Numbered from the stretch's first letter, positions 26,704 to 34,975 are shown. The stretch: 64,000 nt of DNA from Lachnospiraceae bacterium MD335 (GCA_000403335.2 KE159617.1:1253417-1317416), one strand, 5' to 3'. Notes: a model not told the origin generated them from the sequence alone. Program-made: numbers and translations.

Positions 26704-26757
26704 GGAAAAGTAGCACTTACTCTTGCAGAAAAGGGTAAATGCTGCTTTTTCCTTTTA
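26704..26757 (+). terminator. Terminator after the VanZ-like gene
   Basis: GGAAAAGTAGCA (26704-26715) pairs imperfectly with TGCTGCTTTTTCC (26740-26752), with an inner TTACTCTT/AAGGGTAA helix; TTTT follows. It closes the rnr-smpB-vanZ unit. Confidence 0.7.
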
Positions 26758-27205
26758 TAAAGTTGGATTGAATGTTACACTTAAGCTGGCAGGTATGCTT
26801 TCGGACGGGATACAGGAGAATATTTTGCATACTAAAAAAGCGGACTTTAGTGTCTCTTTTGTGGGAGGGAGGACTAAATTCCACTTGGATGGTGGTGTAT
26901 GGATACGTCCTGACAGCCGCCTGTAAGTGTTTATTTTTTGAGAAGGTTTGAGGATGACCTTATCTTTCTCTATTTTATGGATGCCGAAAGCATCCGGCTT
27001 TTCATACAAGTCATGGTACATGAAATCAGCCAGGTCAAGGGGGCTTGGCATCCGCGGCAGTAAATTCAGAACCTCTGTCAGTGAGCAGAACATGGACATA
27101 TCTCCTGAAGAGCTGCGTCCCAAGGAGGGATTCCGAGAGGTCAGGTATGCAACACGAAATGCAACATGAAATAGAAAAATCCTGGAAAAATCCAGGCTTA
27201 TCCAA
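26758..27205. other. About 450 bp without a credible gene, at the left edge of the decayed island
   Basis: Short frames exist on both strands (minus 26755-27123, plus 26723-26926 and 26948-27169), but none has a convincing SD plus family resemblance. The minus-strand hairpin CCTGGA/TCCAGG at 27181-27196, with ATTTTTC after it in that direction, looks like the terminator of the tRNA-like remnant next door. Confidence 0.4.
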
Positions 27206-27230
27206 TGGAGCAGACGGGAGTCGAACCCTT
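27206..27230 (-). pseudogene. 3'-end fragment of a tRNA or tmRNA gene (possible attachment-site remnant)
   Basis: Read on the minus strand, the fragment has a T-arm (GGGTTCGACTCCC) followed by CTGCTCCA, the 3' side of an acceptor stem plus discriminator base. No matching 5' half (GGAGCAG-like) lies upstream. The terminator-like hairpin just beyond it supports a genuine RNA-gene end. Mobile elements often integrate at tRNA or ssrA 3' ends, which fits the broken island to its right. Confidence 0.5.
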
Positions 27231-27277
27231 TATCTAAGGGTTTGTCAAGATAAGTGTGTAAGTTTTTTATTTTTTTT

Positions 27278-27305
27278 GTGGTCGAATAGCTCGACCACCT
27301 TTTTC
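27278..27305 (+). terminator. Intrinsic terminator-like hairpin at the island edge
   Basis: GTGGTCGA (27278-27285), loop ATAGC, TCGACCAC (27291-27298), then CTTTTTCG. No plus-strand gene clearly precedes it; it may belong to the IS remnant's end. Confidence 0.55.
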
Positions 27306-27314
27306 GTATAAAAA

Positions 27315-27540
27315 TTAGTTGAATGGAAGTTCTTTCGCTCCATCAGGATCCGTCTCTGATGCACGCCTTATATGGCGGTCTATGATGTTGCCCGGACGTC
27401 CATTCCATTCTTATAGAGTTCTGTAATCCGCAGATATAAGGCTTTTCTGACGGCATCTTCGCTGGGAAATGAGCTTTTTTTGTCTTGACGGCACAGACGA
27501 TAAAGTGTCCGTAATTTCCAAAGACTGTGCAAGATATGTT
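27315..27540 (-). pseudogene. IS256-like transposase C-terminal remnant, frameshifted
   Basis: The minus strand encodes SSFPSEDAVRKALYLRITELYK. After a change of frame it continues WNGRPGNIIDRHIRRASETD and ends at a stop at 27315-27317. The FP-D-A-K-LYL-I pattern followed by WTGR/WNGR is characteristic of Mutator/IS256 transposase C-termini. The catalytic core is gone. Its right end abuts the truncated kinase, so insertion of this IS probably cut that gene. Confidence 0.6.
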
Positions 27541-27542
27541 TC

Positions 27543-27968
27543 CTAGTCTTTATAGTGTCCCACTTGATAGAGCATACCTTGAAGCTGTCCTTTGATAATG
27601 GTGATAGGCGTTTTTGATTCATGGGAAGCTGCTGCAAAAAATTCTACCCGCTGTTTTTCAAGCCGCCTTTCCATGTCAATATCAGCTTGTAACTTTTGAT
27701 TGGCTTCCTGCAATTCTGAAAGAGCTGTTTCTAATTTCTGGGAGAGTGTATTTAGACTGTCAGACAACACGCTTGTTTCATCCGTGCGCCCGGCAGAACA
27801 AAATCCGCTAAAATCCGTATCTGCCATTTGCTTTGAAAGTTTGCTCACTTTCTTGATGGGTGCAGTCATATACCATGAATAGAAGAAAGCGGAAATGATT
27901 GAGCCAAATAATATGACAGTACAAAGCACCGGGAGCGTTCCTTGTATCGCTTCTTCTGTCTGGGTATA
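27543..27968 (-). pseudogene. Sensor histidine kinase fragment (HAMP plus start of HisKA)
   Basis: The remnant contains a transmembrane stretch (CTVILFGSIISAFFYSWYM), the HAMP start TAPIKKVSKLSKQMAD, a coiled linker and an H-box FFAAASHESKTPITIIKGQL. The usual Leu after SHE is Ser. The frame stops soon after the H-box at the junction with the IS remnant, so the ATPase domain is missing. The N-terminal sensor part is also missing, since the frame begins directly at a junction with the response regulator remnant. Related kinases sit next to bacitracin or lantibiotic transporters in Firmicutes. Confidence 0.75.
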
Positions 27969-27984
27969 TCATTCTGCTTTGATG

Positions 27985-28332
27985 AACGGCGTAAGACAGC
28001 GGCGATTTTTCGCAATAGTACAGGCATAGAAAAAGGCTTTGTGATATAATCGTCTGCTTGCAAGTCTAAGCCTTTAAGCTGGTTCCCCTCGTCGTCTAAT
28101 GCCGTGAGCATAATAATAGGCACATCTGATTTTTGCCGGATAACTTCGCAAACACCAAAACCGTCAATTTGGGGAAGCATAATATCAAGCAGTATCAAAT
28201 CAAAGCTCTGTTCGGAATACTTCGCAAGGGCTTCCACACCGTCAGTACAACACTATACCCGGCTTCCTGTATAAAGTCATGCAGCAAAGCCTGTATAGAT
28301 AAATCGTCCTCAACAATTAAAATTTTACTCAT
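27985..28332 (-). pseudogene. OmpR-type response regulator, frameshifted and missing its DNA-binding domain
   Basis: It starts MSKILIVEDDLSIQALL at 28332 with a good SD (AGGAAG). A one-base frame change near 28240 breaks the link to the continuation TDGVEALAKYSEQSFDLIL, LDIMLPQIDGFG and KPFSMPVLLRKIAAVLRR. The receiver is followed directly by kinase sequence in another frame, so a deletion removed the effector domain and the start of the kinase. Confidence 0.8.
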
Positions 28333-28373
28333 AGCGCACTTCCTAACCGTAATCGTAACAGGGTAATTTGAAT

Positions 28374-28565
28374 CTATTGTGTAGATTTGTAATTTTTTCG
28401 TCTTTTATCGGTCGGTTTCTCCGCGTCCTTTGGTATCAGTCACATACGGCTGAATTTTGCCACGCCGGGTATGCGGTTTTCCTCACATAGCTTTTGTACC
28501 CGTCTTTCTGAAATGCCCCACTTCTTCGCCGCTTCTGGGGCAGAAATATACTCTAACATTTTCAT
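28374..28565 (-). pseudogene. Small helix-turn-helix (excisionase-like) gene with an in-frame stop
   Basis: The 64-codon frame reads MKMLEYISAPEAAKKWGISE, then RRVQKLCEENRIPG, FSRM, a TGA stop, and LIPKDAEKPTDKRRK. The same frame resumes perfectly after the TGA, where a Trp (TGG) would be expected. It is the MerR-like/HTH_17 type common in conjugative elements. SD GGGGGAA lies before the ATG. Confidence 0.7.
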
Positions 28566-28727
28566 TCCCCCTTTCTCTAAGTTCTATCGCCATAATTATA
28601 TACGGTTAGCCGAATAAATTCAATAGTGCTACGGCAGAAATAGGGAATTATTCAAGCCGATCAAGAGAACTGTGTAGACATATCCAAAAAGAAAGGTGAA
28701 CTGTAAAATGCAAGAGGGTGAATAATC

Positions 28728-28919
28728 ATGGCAAAAAGACTAGTACCACAACACAATTTCAAGGCTTTTGGGGCGGCGATCAAGGCGGCAAGGACAGGGC
28801 GTAAGGAGAGCCGGAAAAAGGTATGCGACGAAATGTATATATCCCCACGCTGCCTTGCAAATATTGAGAATAAAGGGCAGCACCCCTGTCATTGTATGTT
28901 GTACTGTGCGGGCGCATGA
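28728..28919 (+). pseudogene. Conjugative-element HTH regulator, C-terminally truncated
   Basis: The 63-aa frame begins MAKRLVPQHNFKAFGAAIKA and contains RKESRKKVCDEMYISPR and LANIENKGQHP, the XRE-type regulator found in many Clostridia conjugative transposons. After GQHP the frame degenerates (CHCMLYCAGA) and stops, where homologues continue for roughly 10-15 residues more. SD GAGGGTG precedes the ATG. A likely frameshift ended the gene. Confidence 0.65.
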
Positions 28920-29089
28920 AATGACGCAATTCTTTATGTACTTGCAAATTTCGCGTTGCTGGCCAAAGTAACCCGGTGGAGGGCTAAACTTTTTTTGACA
29001 AGTTAAGTGGGACAGATATAGAAAGAAACATAGCGACATATCCTAAATACCGCCGTGTCTCAAATAATTCAGTCCATATTAAAGAAAAA

Positions 29090-29112
29090 TGACGGTTATT
29101 TCAAAACCGTCA
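29090..29112. repeat. Small hairpin in the gene-free part of the island
   Basis: TGACGGTT (29090-29097) pairs with AACCGTCA (29105-29112). A second inverted repeat, CACCCTG/CAGGGTG, follows at about 29149-29184. No gene is evident between 28920 and 29198; these may be relics of element ends or terminators. Confidence 0.4.
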
Positions 29113-29198
29113 CTCGCCAAAACAACTTGAAATGGGCATAGCAAATCACCCTGCCGATTTACGGTTTTATTAATCGCCAGGGTGACTGCCGGTACAAA

Positions 29199-30029
29199 TT
29201 ATTTTTTCAACAAAACTGCAAGAGTTGAACTGTGTTCGCTGTATGTACTACCAGATACATCACCAAAATATTCGCATATTTCGAAACCGCTGCCAACTGC
29301 CTCCTCTTCCAGAGCTTTTTTAGAAAAGTAAGTATCCCACAAATAGTAATTGCTTACTTTCTTCTTTGTGATAACCAATGTTTGGCGAAGTGTTACATTA
29401 TCGGGGTATTTACAAGCCCTGTTTAATGCGATGTAGTTTTCTGGACACCAAAAGCCTCCGTCAGGACAGACTTCCCATGTTTGGCTTTCTTGAAAATTTT
29501 CAAGCTGGGTGAGAGAAAATACATCCAGCAAAAACCTTCCGCCGGGTTTGAGATGTTGGTAAATGATTTTCAATAATTGTTTTCGGTCATTTGTCGATAA
29601 TGCCCCGAAGTCGCAGTAAATCATTGTTGCGAAGTCAAATTCTTTATCTAAAGATAATTTCAGATAGTCTTGATAAAAATAGTCAATAGGTAGTCCTTTT
29701 CTCTTTGCGTTCATCTAGGCATAATTTATAGAACGGTGTGAAAAATCAACACCTACAACCCTATACCCCTTTTTTGCATACCGCTCAGTATAAAGACCGG
29801 GGCCACATCCAATGTCAAGTACCGATGGATAGTTTTCTGAGGGAAGTATTTTGCTGATCCAATCAACTGATTTTTCAATAAACTCCAATTTTCTACTTGC
29901 TCCATCATAGTTTGGATTTAGATGGGCGTTAAGCATCTGTAGTGAAATGTGTTCATCATCCCAAAAAGGTATCTCTGTTTTAGCATAGAGAGGGGGCTTT
30001 TTGAAAAGCGGTGTTAATTCTGTTAGCAT
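29199..30029 (-). pseudogene. Class I SAM-dependent methyltransferase interrupted by an amber stop
   Basis: The two halves lie in the same frame. The upstream half (start 30029, SD GAAAGGAG) has the SAM motif VLDIGCGPGLYTERYAKKGY and ends ...SINYA at a TAG (29715-29717). The downstream half continues MNAKRKGLPIDYFYQDYLKL and has LLKIIYQHLKPGGRFLLDVF. The joined length, about 276 aa, is normal. A single nonsense change is the simplest explanation; sequencing error or suppression are alternatives. Confidence 0.8.
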
Positions 30030-30076
30030 ACAAGTTCTCCTTTCGTAATTGGACAAAATAAAAAGCTGTAGATTTT

Positions 30077-30178
30077 ACTCTACGGCGCCTGTTAAGCGGC
30101 ATGGATGAAAAGGAGCTAATCATTATTGAGGTTGCCGCAGAGGGGATCAGGAAAGCCAGGGAAACGGAGAGAGCGTAA
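30077..30178 (+). pseudogene. C-terminal scrap of a mobile-element gene
   Basis: The plus strand reads TLRRLLSGMDEKELIIIEVA then AEGIRKARETERA and a stop. The composition resembles the tail of a small transposon protein, but the rest is missing and I cannot name the family. It marks the right side of the decayed island. Confidence 0.35.
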
Positions 30179-30362
30179 GGAAAAGCGCGACCTCCGTTTT
30201 TCGCGCCATGTATAGGGGAGCGCACAAATGGCAACCTAGAGGAAAAACGGTATTTTTCCCCCAACGCTCACGAGCCTTTATTCTTTCTGTCTGCTACCCC
30301 AACTTGTTTGTTATTTAATGATATTTGAGCGTAAAAAGGTCATTGTTTGGGACTTACTCCTA

Positions 30363-30403
30363 AACGCAAAAATACCGCAGAACCCATGAATACTGCGGTA
30401 TTT
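30363..30403 (-). terminator. Terminator of tRNA-Pro
   Basis: AAATACCGCAG (30370-30380) and CTGCGGTATTT (30393-30403) form a perfect 11-bp stem; in the minus direction a TTTTTGCG run follows. Confidence 0.75.
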
Positions 30404-30420
30404 CCCACTATGTTGTTCAG

Positions 30421-30495
30421 TCGGAGTGACAAGATTCGAACTTGCGGCCTCCACCTCCCTAAGATGGCGCTCTAGCCAAACTGAGCCACACCCCG
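30421..30495 (-). tRNA. tRNA-Pro (anticodon AGG)
   Basis: All four arms fold on the minus strand: acceptor CGGGGTG/CACTCCG (one G-U), D-stem GCTC/GAGC, anticodon stem CCATC/GGTGG with loop TTAGGGA, T-stem GCAAG/CTTGT with loop TTCGAAT. Discriminator is A; CCA is not encoded. Its anticodon A34 would be modified to inosine to read CCU and CCC. Confidence 0.93.
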
Positions 30496-30609
30496 ATTTA
30501 CATAGATATATGTAGCCGTATCAACGACATGTATTAGTATACACATAATCTGCTGGAATGTCAATAATAAAAGGAATAAAAAAATGTTGCAAAAATTTAA
30601 AAGAAAATA

Positions 30610-30638
30610 TTGACAATTGTCAGACAATTTGATATATT
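30610..30638 (+). promoter_or_regulatory. Near-consensus promoter upstream of a small RNA and hflX
   Basis: TTGACA (30610-30615), exactly 17 bp, TATATT (30633-30638). Its transcript starts about 250 nt before the hflX start codon. Confidence 0.75.
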
Positions 30639-30644
30639 GTCTAT

Positions 30645-30776
30645 AGGTTCGTGACAACTCCATCACGAATGAATCACTTAACTCTTTTTCAATATAGTAA
30701 TCCTTAAAAGAAAGTGTCCTTCTGGCAGTATCCTCCCAATTCTTTACTGTCGGATCGAGACTTTCTTTGTTTTATT
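30645..30776 (+). ncRNA. Candidate small RNA with a CCUCCC loop and terminator
   Basis: A 5' hairpin TTCGTGA/TCACGAA is followed by an unpaired AU-rich stretch. A long stem AAAGAAAGT (30707-30715) with ACTTTCTTT (30760-30768) contains inner pairing GGCAGTA/TACTGTC. The apical loop carries CCTCCC (30732-30737). GTTTTATT follows. A strong promoter, no coding frame and a C-rich loop that could pair with Shine-Dalgarno sites are features of Firmicute trans-acting sRNAs. It could instead be an attenuated hflX leader. Confidence 0.45.
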
Positions 30777-30894
30777 CATAAATTCTATTAAAATCGTTTC
30801 TTTTTCCAATAAACAAGAAAAATGTGGTAAACTATATAAAGGAAATAATCATGTAGAATTGGTACAATTGTATAATATAGAAGGAGGACCATAT

Positions 30895-32163
30895 ATGGAA
30901 AGAGCGCTGATCGTAGGTGTTAATATAAATGGAGAAAAGAAAAGCAGCGCGGCGTTCGGGCTGGCGATGGATGAGATGATAAGTCTCGTGAAAGCATGCG
31001 ACATGCAGCCCGTGGGAAGAATTGAGCAGAATATGGAACATGCAAACACTGCAACATATATTGGTGCAGGAAAGGTGGAGGAGGTGCGCGAGACGGCGGC
31101 ACAGCTGGAGGCGGATCTTGTTGTGTTTGATAATGGACTTTCGCCGATACAGCTTCGCAATCTGCAGCGTGAGCTGAATTGTCCGGTGATTGACAGGACG
31201 ACGCTGATACTGGAAATTTTTTCGTCAAGGGCACAGACAAGGGAGGCAAAACTTCAAGTGGAGGTTGCGCGCTTACAGTATATGCTTCCAAGACTTGTGG
31301 GACTCCATGCGGCGCTTTCAAGGCAGGGCGGCGCTTCGGGCGCGATGAGTAATAAGGGTGCAGGAGAAAAGAAGCTGGAGCTTGACAGGAGGCGTTTGGA
31401 ACAGCGTCTTACCAGCATGAAGCGTGAACTGGAGGAGATTTCAGGCGAGCGCAGAACACAGCGCAAAAAGCGCGCAGAGTCAGGGCTTCCGAGGGTAACG
31501 CTTGTCGGCTATACCAATGCCGGAAAATCAACGGTCATGAATATGCTGTTGTCCGCATATGTAGATAAAGAGGAAAAGCAGGTGCTCGAAAAGGATATGC
31601 TTTTTGCGACCTTGGACACGACGGTACGGCGGATTGCGCCGCCTGATAAGAATGCGTTCCTTTTGTCTGATACGGTAGGGTTTATTTCGAATCTGCCGCA
31701 CAGTCTTGTAAAGGCGTTTCGTTCGACGCTTGAGGAGGTCAGGGAGGCGGATTTGCTGCTCCAAATCATCGACTATTCCGATGAGAATCACAGAGAGCAT
31801 ATGCGGGTTACGGCTGATACGCTGCGCGAGCTTGGCGCGGGGAATGTGCCGATGCTCTATGTTTTTAACAAGGTGGATCTCTGCGGTATGGGAACGTTTG
31901 CTTCTGTGCAGGGCGATGATAAAATTTATATGTCGGCAAAGTCGCAAAACGGGATTGATGCGCTGCTGACACTGATTGCAGGGAAACTTTCGGGCGGTTA
32001 TCGGGACTGTACTTTTTTGCTGCCGTATCAGCGCGGAGACATTGTTTCTTATCTAAAAGAGAATGCAGTGGTTTTTGCGACGGAGTATCGGGAGGAAGGC
32101 GTATATATGGAGGCAAATGTAACGGTCAGGGATGCAGGTAAGTTTCAGGAATATCTGCTATAA
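30895..32163 (+). CDS. hflX: GTPase HflX
   Basis: The 422-aa ribosome-associated GTPase splits stalled or hibernating 70S ribosomes. It has the HflX N-terminal domain (VVFDNGLSPIQLRNLQRELN; RQGGASGAMSNKGAGEKKLE), a coiled linker and a G domain with GYTNAGKST (G1), DTVGFISNLPH (G3) and NKVD (G4). Start ATG 30895 follows GGAGG; the frame extends upstream without SD. The gene seems to be the last of its transcript. A MITE-like element follows. Confidence 0.95.
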   Translation: MERALIVGVNINGEKKSSAAFGLAMDEMISLVKACDMQPVGRIEQNMEHANTATYIGAGKVEEVRETAAQLEADLVVFDNGLSPIQLRNLQRELNCPVIDRTTLILEIFSSRAQTREAKLQVEVARLQYMLPRLVGLHAALSRQGGASGAMSNKGAGEKKLELDRRRLEQRLTSMKRELEEISGERRTQRKKRAESGLPRVTLVGYTNAGKSTVMNMLLSAYVDKEEKQVLEKDMLFATLDTTVRRIAPPDKNAFLLSDTVGFISNLPHSLVKAFRSTLEEVREADLLLQIIDYSDENHREHMRVTADTLRELGAGNVPMLYVFNKVDLCGMGTFASVQGDDKIYMSAKSQNGIDALLTLIAGKLSGGYRDCTFLLPYQRGDIVSYLKENAVVFATEYREEGVYMEANVTVRDAGKFQEYLL

Positions 32164-32186
32164 TTTTTCATATGGTAAATATTTCA

Positions 32187-32321
32187 TAACAGTTCACCTC
32201 AGAACTTTGCACTTGCTGCAAAGTTCGTGACATTATGTTGCGGCTGAGATGCATCAAGCCACCACGAAGTGGTTTTGCATGGCTTGATGCCTGTAACAGG
32301 AGACCGAAGGCTGAACTGTTA
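32187..32321. mobile_element. MITE-like structured element, copy 1
   Basis: TAACAGTTCA (32187-32196) and TGAACTGTTA (32312-32321) are terminal inverted repeats. Internal hairpins GAACTTTGCA/TGCAAAGTTC and GCATCAAG...CTTGATGC (enclosing CCAC-GAA-GTGG) match copies 2 and 3 in architecture. Overall identity to copy 2 is high. No coding capacity; it lies between hflX and the DUF3810 gene. Confidence 0.8.
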
Positions 32322-32443
32322 CATTTTTCCTTTGGTGAATGTTCACAATTTATTTAAACTTTGATAATAAAAATATGGTATTGTGTATAACAGATACCGA
32401 CAACAATTAGAAGTTTGATTGGAAAAGGATAAAGTGTGAAGCG

Positions 32444-33625
32444 ATGAACAGATTAAACGGAAAAAAAGCCCTCTTTGCGGCAGGGACGGCAGGCGTTGTC
32501 CTGCTCAATGCCGCTTCCTGGAAAAGTAAGGCGTTTAGTGACTGGTATGTGAAGTACATATTTCCGGTTTGGCTCAATACATATGCGCGGCTGACAAGTC
32601 TTGTGCCGTTTTCGGTGGGAGAAATCATGCTTGTGCTTGCGGTGCTGATTACGCTGTTTGGGATTGGCTTTTTTGTTTTTTATCTGTTTCGGAATAAGCG
32701 ATATAAAAAGGGGATAAAACGTTTTGGAAAAATGTATGCGTGGCTTGTGCTTGCGGTATGCTATATTATGACGCTTAACTGTTTTATCCTGTATCACGCG
32801 TCCGATTTTTCCGAGAAATATATGGGATATGACAGGACAACGCAGTATGATGATGCACTTTTGGCAGATGTTTCTAAGAATGCTGTTTTAAAAGTGCATA
32901 CGGGCGGTTATACCGCAAAAGAGCTTGCGCAGCTTCGGGATTTTATTGTGGAGCGGTGCAATACGCTTGCGAAGGAGGTTGCGCGTGACGACAGCGGGGC
33001 GCCATACTATGAGGGCGACCTTGTGGCGGAGGCGTCGGACGCGATGAGAGCGCTTGGCGAAAAGTATGACCAACTGTCCGGTTTTTATGTGACGCCAAAG
33101 TATCTGACCTGTTCGGAATTTTTCAGCCAGCAGTATATAATGGGGTATTATTTTCCGTTTTCGCTGGAGGCAAACATTAATTCCGTGATGTATGTTACAA
33201 ACGTTGCGCCGACGGTGTGTCATGAGCTTGCGCACACGAAGGGCTTTATCAATGAGGATGATGCGAATTTGATAGGGTTTCTTGCGTGCGTGAATTCGGA
33301 CGATTCGTTTTTGCAGTATTGCGGGTATTTGAGTGTTTTGAATTATGTAAACAACGATTTCTATGATTCCATCAATAAAGATAAGAAGAAATACCGTTCG
33401 CACGTGCGCATCAGTGATGTTGTGGCGGACGACAATATTTTCCTCACAAGGGAAGACTGGCAGGCGGTCGAAAAAAGGGCGGTTATCAAGACGGAAACCG
33501 TTAAAAAAGTATCAAATGCGTTTACGGAAACGACGTTAAAGTTAAACGGCGTGGAGGAGGGAATGCAGCAGTACAATCAAGTCGTGGAGCTTTTGCTGCG
33601 GTACTATGACGGACAATATCAATGA
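32444..33625 (+). CDS. DUF3810 family membrane protein with a zinc-metallopeptidase motif
   Basis: The 393-aa protein has a signal-anchor or first helix near residues 8-25, then strong membrane segments at about 58-85 and 100-120. An extracytoplasmic domain carries CHELAHTKGF (HExxH) and NEDDANLIGF downstream, consistent with a gluzincin zinc site. DUF3810 is uncharacterised. The family is common in Clostridia and Bacteroidetes. The next gene starts 35 bp downstream, suggesting joint expression. Confidence 0.8.
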   Translation: MNRLNGKKALFAAGTAGVVLLNAASWKSKAFSDWYVKYIFPVWLNTYARLTSLVPFSVGEIMLVLAVLITLFGIGFFVFYLFRNKRYKKGIKRFGKMYAWLVLAVCYIMTLNCFILYHASDFSEKYMGYDRTTQYDDALLADVSKNAVLKVHTGGYTAKELAQLRDFIVERCNTLAKEVARDDSGAPYYEGDLVAEASDAMRALGEKYDQLSGFYVTPKYLTCSEFFSQQYIMGYYFPFSLEANINSVMYVTNVAPTVCHELAHTKGFINEDDANLIGFLACVNSDDSFLQYCGYLSVLNYVNNDFYDSINKDKKKYRSHVRISDVVADDNIFLTREDWQAVEKRAVIKTETVKKVSNAFTETTLKLNGVEEGMQQYNQVVELLLRYYDGQYQ

Positions 33626-33659
33626 GGGATAGTCAGGAGAAAGGAATACGATTACGGAT

Positions 33660-34817
33660 ATGGGAGACATTATTTCATATGTTGACGAGTACGGGGGCTT
33701 TACCTTTGCGGAAAAGCCCTTTTGTGAAATTGACGGGTTGTTGTGCGCACATTTTTCATACTTTATTTTTACGGGAATTGTGCCGTCCGCGGAGGACAAC
33801 AGACCGGCAGTCCGGTTAAGCGATGCGGCGCAGAAGATCAATTGGGACGATTTCATTTCCGTGAAATGGGAACTTGAAAAAAACAGGGAGCTGTTTTATA
33901 AGACGGCGTTTTCGAGGCGGTACCGGAATACAAAGCTGAACTTTTTGGCAGAGGAAACGGACAAGGAAAAGGAGCTGCAGTTTTGCGCCGTCACGTTCCT
34001 GCTTGGAAACGGAGACGTGTTTTTGTCGTTTCGGGGAACGGACGATGCGCTTGTAGGCTGGCGTGAGGATTTTAATATGGCATACCGTACACCGGTGGAG
34101 GCGCAGATTCGCAGCACAAAGTACGTCAATCAGGTCGCGGAGCTTTTGGCGAGAAAGCGCAATTTGCGGCTGTATCTTGGCGGGCATTCCAAAGGCGGAA
34201 ATTTGGCGGTTTATGCCGCCATGACCTGTAAGGACAGCATTAAACCGCGTATCGGGCGCATTTACAATATGGATGGTCCGGGATTTCGTCCTGACTTTAT
34301 GGAACAGCTTGACTATGACGGAATTAGGGATAAAATTGTGAAAATTATTCCTGACGAGTCTTTTGTGGGAATGCTCATGGAGTCCAAAACGGATTATGAG
34401 CTGATTAAGAGCAGTCAGATTGGGCTGCAGCAGCATATCTGCTTTTCATGGATTGTGGAGGGTGACCGGTTTGAGCGCGCCGAAGATCAGGTGCCCAAAC
34501 GAAAAGAGTTGTATGACAGGATTAACAATTGGATTTATGCGCTTGATAAAGAGCGTGTCGGGGCGTTTATTGATGCGTTATTTCGCCTGATTGAGGTGAC
34601 GGAGGCACGTACGCTTACGGATTTGAAGGAATTAAGCGGAGAGCTGCCGAAAAAAATGCATGATTTGGTGCAGGAGTACGCGCAGATTAATGAGGAAACG
34701 AAGCATACCTTTTGGGAAATCAGTTTATTTATGGTGGAGGTGATTGTGGCGGACCAGCAGGAGCGGGTGAGCAGATGGAAGGCAATCGACAAAATCAGGC
34801 AGCGTTTGGAGCATTGA
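33660..34817 (+). CDS. DUF2974 (Mbeg1-like) alpha/beta-hydrolase family protein
   Basis: The 385-aa protein has a lipase-like nucleophile elbow GGHSKGGNLA, the FRGTDD block typical of class 3 lipases and the DGPGFRPDF segment. The family is linked to lysophospholipase-like hydrolases but is biochemically poorly known. No signal peptide is visible. The SD is weak (AAAGGA, distant), so translation may couple to the upstream gene. A role in lipid turnover is inference only. Confidence 0.8.
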   Translation: MGDIISYVDEYGGFTFAEKPFCEIDGLLCAHFSYFIFTGIVPSAEDNRPAVRLSDAAQKINWDDFISVKWELEKNRELFYKTAFSRRYRNTKLNFLAEETDKEKELQFCAVTFLLGNGDVFLSFRGTDDALVGWREDFNMAYRTPVEAQIRSTKYVNQVAELLARKRNLRLYLGGHSKGGNLAVYAAMTCKDSIKPRIGRIYNMDGPGFRPDFMEQLDYDGIRDKIVKIIPDESFVGMLMESKTDYELIKSSQIGLQQHICFSWIVEGDRFERAEDQVPKRKELYDRINNWIYALDKERVGAFIDALFRLIEVTEARTLTDLKELSGELPKKMHDLVQEYAQINEETKHTFWEISLFMVEVIVADQQERVSRWKAIDKIRQRLEH

Positions 34818-34876
34818 GAAACGGAGTGAACAGCAGCGTTATGTAACGGCTTTCATAAAAAGTGCTTCAAATGTGG

Positions 34877-34905
34877 TTGACTTTCTTGTGAAAACGATAT
34901 AAAAT
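34877..34905 (+). promoter_or_regulatory. Promoter of the uxaB-uxaA-kdgK-kduD-eda operon
   Basis: TTGACT (34877-34882), 17-bp spacer, TAAAAT (34900-34905). The expected start, near 34912, falls on the operator below. Confidence 0.8.
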
Positions 34906-34911
34906 TCAAAT

Positions 34912-34925
34912 TGTAAGTGCTTACA
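34912..34925. promoter_or_regulatory. Palindromic operator at the KDG operon start site (LacI/CcpA-type)
   Basis: TGTAAG-TG-CTTACA has perfect 6-bp arms. A second half-site TGTAAGCG follows at about 34935-34942. It differs from a consensus catabolite-responsive element only in the centre (TG for CG). Position at +1 fits repression by a hexuronate LacI-family regulator or CcpA. No such regulator gene is in the window. Confidence 0.65.
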
Positions 34926-34975
34926 GTTTTTTCCTGTAAGCGACGAAAGATTTTAAATTGATAGGAGATAACAGT

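Noticed and set aside
26723..27169. Short frames on both strands beside the island as real genes
   Set aside because: No ribosome-binding sites or recognisable families; mutually overlapping.
26222..27205. An ssrA (tmRNA) gene downstream of smpB
   Set aside because: No tmRNA 5' motif or tag-peptide frame was found on either strand; only a lone 3'-end-like fragment occurs.
27206..27230. The tRNA-like fragment and tRNA-Pro as the two ends of one integration
   Set aside because: Their 3' sequences differ (CTGCTCCA versus CACTCCGA), so they are not the duplicated ends of a single tRNA site.
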